A DNA stretch of 14,898 nt from CAZXDS01 sp964639525 (GTDB lineage: Bacteria > Bacteroidota > Ignavibacteria > Ignavibacteriales > Melioribacteraceae). Position 1 is the first letter of the stretch; each line of letters starts with the position of its first letter. A model generated the notes under the pieces. It was not told the DNA's origin, did no database searches, and saw only the letters and a program-made list of their open reading frames with translations. Below, piece by piece: positions 7,830 through 12,962 of the stretch. The stretch is taken from positions 1 to 14,898 of the forward strand of contig CAZXDS010000074.1 in the NCBI GenBank assembly GCA_964639525.1, read 5' to 3'. The position numbers and the translations under genes are program-made.

Positions 7830-8004
7830 TCATATTTCATTAATAGCAGGCTTTGAATTACCCTCGTTTGTCAGCCCGCCCTCTATGGAAGATACTGAAA
7901 ATTGGACCGAATAATTTCCCTGTGTTTGGTATCTGTTTACAAGTGCTGCAACTTCAGTACCCAACACATTATATACTTTTAATAGAAATTATGGGTGAAA
8001 AAAT
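7830..8004 (-). pseudogene. decayed T9SS C-terminal sorting domain fragment
   Basis: Read on the minus strand, codons from 7979 downward give KVYNVLGTEVAALVN followed by GNYSVQFS. This is the middle of the C-terminal sorting domain (TIGR04183-like) found on many T9SS cargo proteins in Ignavibacteria. The preceding residues ISIK are in another frame: one extra A in the run at 7977-7980 breaks ISIK-VYNVLG. Homology to the expected 'SGVYFYRL...' ending stops near 7883, and the frame closes with TGA at 7830-7832. No upstream gene body remains. I read it as the relic of a lost secreted-protein gene convergent with the M14 operon. Confidence 0.7.
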
Positions 8005-8107
8005 AGCTTCAATTATAATAACAAGTTACGCAAATAACTTTGGAGGTTTTTTGCTAAATTATGCAATTTAAAACCAGTAAACCGGTTAATCAGTTATTGT
8101 TTTTATC

Positions 8108-8189
8108 ATTAACCAACGATCTAAGTCGTGGTTAATAAGAGCTTAGAGCATTTGCAACCGTTTCCCGCTACGGGTCTGCGACAACGGTT
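8108..8189. repeat. cluster of inverted repeats / possible structured RNA
   Basis: Hairpin 1 pairs ATTAACC+ACGA (8108-8114, 8116-8119; A8115 bulged) with TCGT+GGTTAAT (8126-8136). Its 6-nt loop TCTAAG (8120-8125) is exactly complementary to CTTAGA (8142-8147) downstream, which permits an H-type pseudoknot. A second element pairs AACCGTT (8156-8162) with AACGGTT (8183-8189) and encloses CCCG-CTA-CGGG (8164-8174); a T-rich tail follows. The GC content is above that of the surroundings. It could be a structured RNA, a REP/MITE-like repeat or a terminator; the strand is unknown. Confidence 0.4.
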
Positions 8190-8543
8190 TTAATATTTTA
8201 CCCATAATTTCTGCACTTTTAACGCAACATTTCCGCTGTTTGAAATTGAATAATTGCAAGGAAATCTCAACAGTTACTTTATTATCTCCAACTCCGACTT
8301 GGCTTATTAATGGAAATACAAAAGTGAAATCAATAAACGAATTACAAATTTGCAGTTAGTATAACAATAATTATGATAACTTTTCAACATACGGAGTCAT
8401 AAACTTTTCCCAATAGTTTTAAAAAATCAATCAATTTTGTGCGATTCTTATTTTGTCCCACATCACTTTTATATTTGCCACTTATAAAATAATAGTAAAA
8501 ATATATTATATTAGTTTTTAAAATCATTCAGTTCAAAAAAGAC

Positions 8544-8551
8544 TATTTTTG
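8544..8551 (+). promoter_or_regulatory. TAnnTTTG-type -7 element for the sigma factor gene (candidate)
   Basis: TATTTTTG matches TAnnTTTG and ends only 7 nt before the GTG at 8559. Transcription from it would start at or next to the start codon, giving a leaderless mRNA. No clear -33 element is seen. This element does not resemble the candidate promoters upstream of the anti-sigma and repeat-protein genes. Confidence 0.3.
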
Positions 8552-8558
8552 TAAAAAT

Positions 8559-9329
8559 GTGAAAGATAGAAGACTACTACATAGATTATTTTCCGGCGGA
8601 GCAAAATCCGAAATAGCTTGGAAAGAATTTCTTAGTTTATATTCAAATTTATTTTTGAGTATAATTGCAAAATACACCAAGGTTCACGATGAAGCTATGG
8701 AAAAATATCTTTTCATTTGCTCTAAACTCTGCAAAGATAATTTTCACATCCTAAAAAAATTTAACGCCGCTTCCCATTTTAGAAAGCCAAAACTTTCAAC
8801 TTGGTTAACAGTTGTTGTAAAAAATTTATGCGTTGACGAATTCCGCTCAAATCATGGCAGACAACGTATTCCTTCGGCTATTCAAGCACTAAACGATTTT
8901 GACATTTGCATTTTCAAATTACATTATTGGTTTGGATATAAGGATACCGAAATATGTCGTGTTTTTTCCAATATGGAAAATGGGAATGAAAAAGTAATGA
9001 ACAGCATTTCTAAAATTAGTCAGCTATTAAAAAATTCAAAAGCAGGTAATTATAAAAATTTTGATCCGATTTTTATTGAATTGGATGAAACAAAATTTAT
9101 TTTGCCTGACAATGATACCGCTTTTGATGAACTCTCCGAACGAATTGCTAACTCAATCGGTAAACTCACGGCAGTTCAAAATATGGTTTTAAAACTGAGA
9201 TTTTGGGAGGGATTATCCCCGCAGGAAATTGCGGCATTATTAAAATTTCCGCGTCGAAAAGTTTATGATATTTTAAGCGGCACAATTAAAAAATTAAAAA
9301 TTGAATTTAGTGATAAGATTGTAACGTAA
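8559..9329 (+). CDS. ECF-like sigma-70 family RNA polymerase sigma factor
   Basis: This 256-residue cytosolic protein has a sigma-70 region 2 at about 21-97 (AWKEFLSLYSNL at 20-31, then LSTWLTVVVKNLCVDEFR at 79-96 as the 2.3/2.4 helix). Region 4 with its DNA-binding helix-turn-helix lies at about 194-250 (MVLKLRFWEGLSPQEIAALL, 209-228). Between them is a second, weaker region-4-like segment, DICIFKLHYWFGYKDTEICRVF (pattern at 115-136), which makes the protein longer than usual ECF factors. The likely start is GTG at 8559. An ATG two bases earlier is immediately closed by TGA, and the frame stays open upstream without an ATG. No Shine-Dalgarno sequence is visible. A zinc-finger anti-sigma gene follows after 70 nt. 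It should direct RNA polymerase to a small regulon, plausibly including the two matching promoters described here. Confidence 0.85.
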   Translation: MKDRRLLHRLFSGGAKSEIAWKEFLSLYSNLFLSIIAKYTKVHDEAMEKYLFICSKLCKDNFHILKKFNAASHFRKPKLSTWLTVVVKNLCVDEFRSNHGRQRIPSAIQALNDFDICIFKLHYWFGYKDTEICRVFSNMENGNEKVMNSISKISQLLKNSKAGNYKNFDPIFIELDETKFILPDNDTAFDELSERIANSIGKLTAVQNMVLKLRFWEGLSPQEIAALLKFPRRKVYDILSGTIKKLKIEFSDKIVT

Positions 9330-9355
9330 TATTTTAAGATTTATCCGTATAATAT
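9325..9355 (+). promoter_or_regulatory. shared bipartite promoter motif before the anti-sigma/CHAT genes
   Basis: CGTAAT (9325-9330) overlaps the sigma stop codon; 13 nt later comes TCCGTATAATAT (9344-9355). The same two blocks with the same spacing recur at 12867-12897 before the secreted repeat gene, and an AGGG-AAAT stretch follows in both. The downstream block contains TATAAT 17 nt after CGTAAT, normal -35/-10 geometry with a non-canonical -35, as expected of an alternative sigma factor. Start of transcription would be about 9362. Confidence 0.6.
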
Positions 9356-9399
9356 GAATGCAGGGAAATTAAATTTAAATTAGAATAAAAGAAACAATA

Positions 9400-10047
9400 A
9401 TGCATTTAACCGAATTAGAAATAGCGTCTTTTATAGAAAAAAAATCGAATGGTAAACAAAGAAAAAAAGTATTAAACCATCTGAATAATTGTCAAAAATG
9501 CTACGATGAATTTGCGGAATGCTTTGATATTTTCAATAATCCCGAATATAATAGATATCATTCAAACTCAGCAAATTTTATTAAAAAAGCTGAAAATCTT
9601 GTAGGAAATGTTCATCATGCAAAAAATCATTTTAAGAAAAAGAGAAAATTTGGCACTAAATATTTCGCATTAGCTTTTACCATTGCTGCATTTGGAATAA
9701 GTATTTTACTGTTTCAAACAAAAATTGACAACACAAACATTAAATATCGCTCTGCAAATAGCTTAATTACGCTACGATTATTTACACCGGAAGACCTTGC
9801 GGTAACAAATTCCAAACAATTGAATTTTCGCTGGAGTTCAATTCGTGAAACAAATTATTACATTCTAAAAATTTCAGACGAAGTAGGAAACACTGTTTTA
9901 GAAAAGTCCACTAAAAATATTCATATCAAACTGACCGGGAAAACGAAATTGGTTATCGGGAAAAAATACTTGTGGCAGGTGCAATCTATATTAAATAACG
10001 GCGAAAAAATTGCCTCAAAGTTATATGCGTTTACATATAAAAAATAG
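9400..10047 (+). CDS. membrane-anchored zinc-finger anti-sigma factor
   Basis: This 215-residue protein has an N-terminal zinc-binding anti-sigma domain with the H-x3-C-x2-C signature at His27, Cys31 and Cys34 (HLNNCQKC). A basic stretch (79-87) and one transmembrane helix (about 88-106) follow. The C-terminal part (about 115-215) is predicted to be periplasmic and looks like a beta-sandwich (NFRWSSIRETNYYILKISDE pattern, ending YLWQVQSI...YAFTYKK). The expected role is to hold the preceding sigma factor at the membrane until a signal or proteolysis releases it. It has its own candidate promoter in the 70-nt gap after the sigma gene, which suggests negative feedback. Its end overlaps the CHAT gene by 23 nt if that starts at its ATG. 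The sensor domain is not one I recognise. The anti-sigma call rests on motif, topology and position. Confidence 0.85.
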   Translation: MHLTELEIASFIEKKSNGKQRKKVLNHLNNCQKCYDEFAECFDIFNNPEYNRYHSNSANFIKKAENLVGNVHHAKNHFKKKRKFGTKYFALAFTIAAFGISILLFQTKIDNTNIKYRSANSLITLRLFTPEDLAVTNSKQLNFRWSSIRETNYYILKISDEVGNTVLEKSTKNIHIKLTGKTKLVIGKKYLWQVQSILNNGEKIASKLYAFTYKK

Positions 10048-12838
10048 AAGGACAATCATATTAGCAATAATATTTTTATCACTGATTCTATTCATATCAT
10101 TATTTTATAATTCAAAACAAAATTGCTCTCCGGACAAATCATTTTTGCAAGCCGCTGGTTACTTAAATAATTGGCAATTGGGAAAAGCTGAGAAAAAACT
10201 TTCAAAAACATTTTCCGATGCACCAATTAACAATAAAACCGCAAATCTTTATCTTAAAATTTTAATTTATGAAGGGAAATTATACTCGGCTCAACAATTT
10301 TTGTGGAAATACTTTTCAAATAACAGTTTGGAAATGCCTCAAATAAACTTGAAAAAAGGATTGACCTATTTTCATCTCGGTAAAATTGATTCATCACTAA
10401 TTGCAGCACAAGCCGCATTGGAAACCGGATTGAGAATAAACAACGCTTCAATTATTTCGCAGGCAAATAATATTCTCGGGCGAATTATGTTTTACAAAGC
10501 CGATTATGGCTCTGCTTTTGTTTATCAGAAATCCGCTTTAAAATATGCTTCTGAAAATAATCTTGGAAATGAAAAGGCAAATGCTTTACGCCAGCTTGGA
10601 GTATTGTATTGGTATAAAGGCAAATTAGATTCCGCATTAAATAATTACTATAATCCGGCTCTAAAAATTTACAGGGAAATAGATAATAAAGTCGGTGAAG
10701 CAACAACACTCAGCAATATCGGACTTCTATATTTTAATTGGAAAGACTGGAAACAGAAATTTGCTTACAATATTAAAGCTTTAAGCATTCGGAAAAGAAT
10801 CGGTGATAGAATCGGTTTAAGCGACAGTTATTCTTTCTTGTCATATCTTCCTCTTTTTAATCGTACTATGAAATCTACTCGTTACAAACTATTAAAAAAG
10901 AGTTATGATTTAAGCGGCAAAATAGGATATGCCTGGGGAAAAGAAGTTGCAGGAAGATCGCTTGAATTTTTCTTTACAGATAATTTAAACGGAAGAACAG
11001 CATCGATAAATCCTGATTCCATTACACCCGATTCGCTGAACTATACTTCGGGTGAAGGCAAAATGTTTTTGCTATTAAGAAAACTATTTGCATTCAAAAA
11101 TAATAACCAAATTGATTCATCAGCTCACACTTACAAGGCAATAATCGAATATGCAGATTCTCTGAATTATGAAGTATTTAAATTTTCATCTCTTTGCGGT
11201 TACGCTAGTATTTTAATAAAACAAAATAAATTATTAGAAGCTGAAACAACGGTAAGAAAAGCATTATCACTTACATATACTGCAGGCAAACGTAAATACG
11301 ATTACCATTATGCTAATCGCTTACTATCTGCAATTTATTTTAATAAAGGAGAACTAATCAAGTCATATAATATTCTAAAAAATTTAACCTCATATTATGA
11401 TTCTCTTTATATCAGCCAACTAAATAATAATCCATCTATAATAGGATATGAATCTGCTATTTCAGAAACTTACAGCTCCCGCTCTTTATCATACGAATTG
11501 TTATCGGATGTTTTAATTAAATTAAAAAAATATGCTCTGTTATTTTCAACTATTGAATCCGAAAAAAGATTGAGCTTATGGCAAACACCCCAAAGCATTA
11601 TTAACAATTCCGGTTATTCTCATTCTAATTTTACTGATGCACTGCTGCAATATATTGATTCGGAAAATACAAGTGAGCAGGAAAATTCATTAATAAATGA
11701 ATTTGGGAAATTGATAAATGGCAAAATTCGGCAGCAGAAAAAAATACTTGGATTATCTAAAACCGTATCCCAAACTTTGCCGGTAAAATTAAAAACATTT
11801 CAAAATTCTCTTGATGATAATTCGGTGTTTTTAGAATATGCCTTCGGTAGTAATTCTCTCTTTTGTTATACAATTACAAAAAATGATATATTTGTTAAAC
11901 GTTTAAATTTGAGTGAAAAAAAATTAAATGACTACATTTTGTTTTTCAGGAAGTCAATTGCACGAGGTAAATGGAACCCGAATGACACAATGTGGAAAGC
12001 ACCTTCCTTAAATTTATACAAACTTTTAATTGAATCTCTCAACAACAATGCCGTTATTAAAAAGCACAAAAATATTATAATATCTCCCACCCGCTCATTA
12101 AATTTACTTCCTTTCGCTGCACTGATTAAATCGTCAAATAATAATGAATTGAACTATTTAATAAGGGATAAGGTCTTGAGTATTACAAATTCCTCAGAAG
12201 GTTATTATTGGAGACAACTACAGTCAATATCCAATGTGAATTCATTACTTGCTTTGTCACCAAACCCAGATAATTTGAGTTTTTCAAAAAATGAAATTTT
12301 AGAAATTCCCAAAACACTATTTAATCAGTCCAAATTATTAATCGGCAAAAATGCAACACTGAATAATTTTCTCCAAAATATTCTAACTTCCGATGTTATT
12401 CACTTTGCAGGACATGCCTCAATCAACAATATAAATCCTTTCTATTCAAAATTAAATTTTTCAGATGGGGATTTAGAATTATTTCAAATACTAAAATATC
12501 GAATACCTGCAAAATTAATAATTTTAAGTGCATGCGAAAGTGGAATAGGATTAGGAACAGTTAATAATTTACCGACTGATATTGACTTGGTCAGTTTTCC
12601 AAGAGCTTGGATAACTACCGGTGCAAAGTCTGTGATTTCAACTCAATGGCTTGTTGAGGATAAATCTTCATATCTTTTAATGAAAAAATTCTACAAAAGT
12701 TTACTGTTAAATAAAGATAAAAATATCCTTGATTTTGCTGCGGCATTAACAGATGCACAATTCAGTATTGCCACATCACAAGAAACTAAACAATATTCAC
12801 ATCCGTTTTATTGGGCGGAATTTTATTTGACAAATTGA
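10025..12838 (+). CDS. TPR-CHAT caspase-like protease with N-terminal membrane anchor
   Basis: The likely start is ATG 10025 (937 residues); a TTG at 10010 would add five. A basic N-terminus (RLHIKNRRT) precedes one hydrophobic helix (about 10-28), so by the positive-inside rule the rest should be periplasmic. TPR-type helical repeats fill about 45-290, with further helical repeats to about 560. The CHAT domain (about 605-937) holds the clan CD dyad: His797 in HFAGHAS and Cys837 in LSACESG. LLPFAALI before the dyad and AWITTGAKSVISTQW after it are typical CHAT landmarks. CHAT domains are caspase-like cysteine proteases commonly fused to TPRs that sense partners. The gene overlaps the anti-sigma gene by 23 nt, so the two are co-transcribed. 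Possible substrates, by context only, are the anti-sigma factor or exported proteins. A signal peptide instead of an anchor cannot be excluded. Confidence 0.9.
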   Translation: MRLHIKNRRTIILAIIFLSLILFISLFYNSKQNCSPDKSFLQAAGYLNNWQLGKAEKKLSKTFSDAPINNKTANLYLKILIYEGKLYSAQQFLWKYFSNNSLEMPQINLKKGLTYFHLGKIDSSLIAAQAALETGLRINNASIISQANNILGRIMFYKADYGSAFVYQKSALKYASENNLGNEKANALRQLGVLYWYKGKLDSALNNYYNPALKIYREIDNKVGEATTLSNIGLLYFNWKDWKQKFAYNIKALSIRKRIGDRIGLSDSYSFLSYLPLFNRTMKSTRYKLLKKSYDLSGKIGYAWGKEVAGRSLEFFFTDNLNGRTASINPDSITPDSLNYTSGEGKMFLLLRKLFAFKNNNQIDSSAHTYKAIIEYADSLNYEVFKFSSLCGYASILIKQNKLLEAETTVRKALSLTYTAGKRKYDYHYANRLLSAIYFNKGELIKSYNILKNLTSYYDSLYISQLNNNPSIIGYESAISETYSSRSLSYELLSDVLIKLKKYALLFSTIESEKRLSLWQTPQSIINNSGYSHSNFTDALLQYIDSENTSEQENSLINEFGKLINGKIRQQKKILGLSKTVSQTLPVKLKTFQNSLDDNSVFLEYAFGSNSLFCYTITKNDIFVKRLNLSEKKLNDYILFFRKSIARGKWNPNDTMWKAPSLNLYKLLIESLNNNAVIKKHKNIIISPTRSLNLLPFAALIKSSNNNELNYLIRDKVLSITNSSEGYYWRQLQSISNVNSLLALSPNPDNLSFSKNEILEIPKTLFNQSKLLIGKNATLNNFLQNILTSDVIHFAGHASINNINPFYSKLNFSDGDLELFQILKYRIPAKLIILSACESGIGLGTVNNLPTDIDLVSFPRAWITTGAKSVISTQWLVEDKSSYLLMKKFYKSLLLNKDKNILDFAAALTDAQFSIATSQETKQYSHPFYWAEFYLTN

Positions 12839-12866
12839 CTTATATCACAAATAATCTATACTTCTC

Positions 12867-12897
12867 CGTAATTCTTATCCAACTGTCCGTATAATAT
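12867..12897 (+). promoter_or_regulatory. shared bipartite promoter motif before the secreted repeat gene
   Basis: CGTAAT (12867-12872), 13 nt, then TCCGTATAATAT (12886-12897) repeats the arrangement at 9325-9355. Transcription would begin near 12904, leaving a leader of about 60 nt before the ATG at 12963. Confidence 0.6.
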
Positions 12898-12953
12898 AAG
12901 TAGGGCAAAATATTTATTTACTATAAACAAAATTAAAGTATTAAAACAATTAC

Positions 12954-12958
12954 GGAGG
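12954..12958 (+). promoter_or_regulatory. strong Shine-Dalgarno sequence for the secreted repeat gene
   Basis: GGAGG lies 4 nt before ATG 12963 and fixes this start. It sits in AATTACGGAG (12948-12957), which is exactly complementary to CTCCGTAATT (12864-12873). In a read-through transcript from the CHAT gene the site could be base-paired and hidden; in a transcript starting near 12904 it would be free. Confidence 0.7.
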
Positions 12959-12962
12959 TAAT

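Larger units (their letters stand above)
7822..8558. other. non-coding/decayed stretch between the M14 operon and the sigma gene
   Basis: After the terminator this stretch holds the T9SS tail relic (to about 8004), a palindromic AACCGGTT (8079-8086), a cluster of inverted repeats (8108-8189) and AT-rich DNA leading to the sigma gene. A minus-strand frame without start codon runs from about 8355 to 8143; I do not consider it a gene. No transposase, integrase or target-site duplication was found. Confidence 0.55.

Noticed and set aside
7853..8071. Plus-strand 72-codon frame
   Set aside because: It is the complement of the decayed T9SS tail, which explains its openness; it has no ribosome-binding site and no protein-like features of its own.
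8151..8189. Integron attC site
   Set aside because: The AAC/GTT-flanked inverted repeat looked similar, but the GTTRRRY/RYYYAAC core-site pair is not present in the right arrangement and no integrase or cassette gene is nearby.
10010..10024. TTG at 10010 as start of the TPR-CHAT gene
   Set aside because: An in-frame ATG lies five codons downstream at 10025 and leaves the basic N-terminus and hydrophobic helix intact. The extra residues add no recognisable feature.
12839..12962. Terminator after the TPR-CHAT gene
   Set aside because: The only strong pairing has arms about 75 nt apart, one of them over the ribosome-binding site, with no T-run following; it does not look like an intrinsic terminator.
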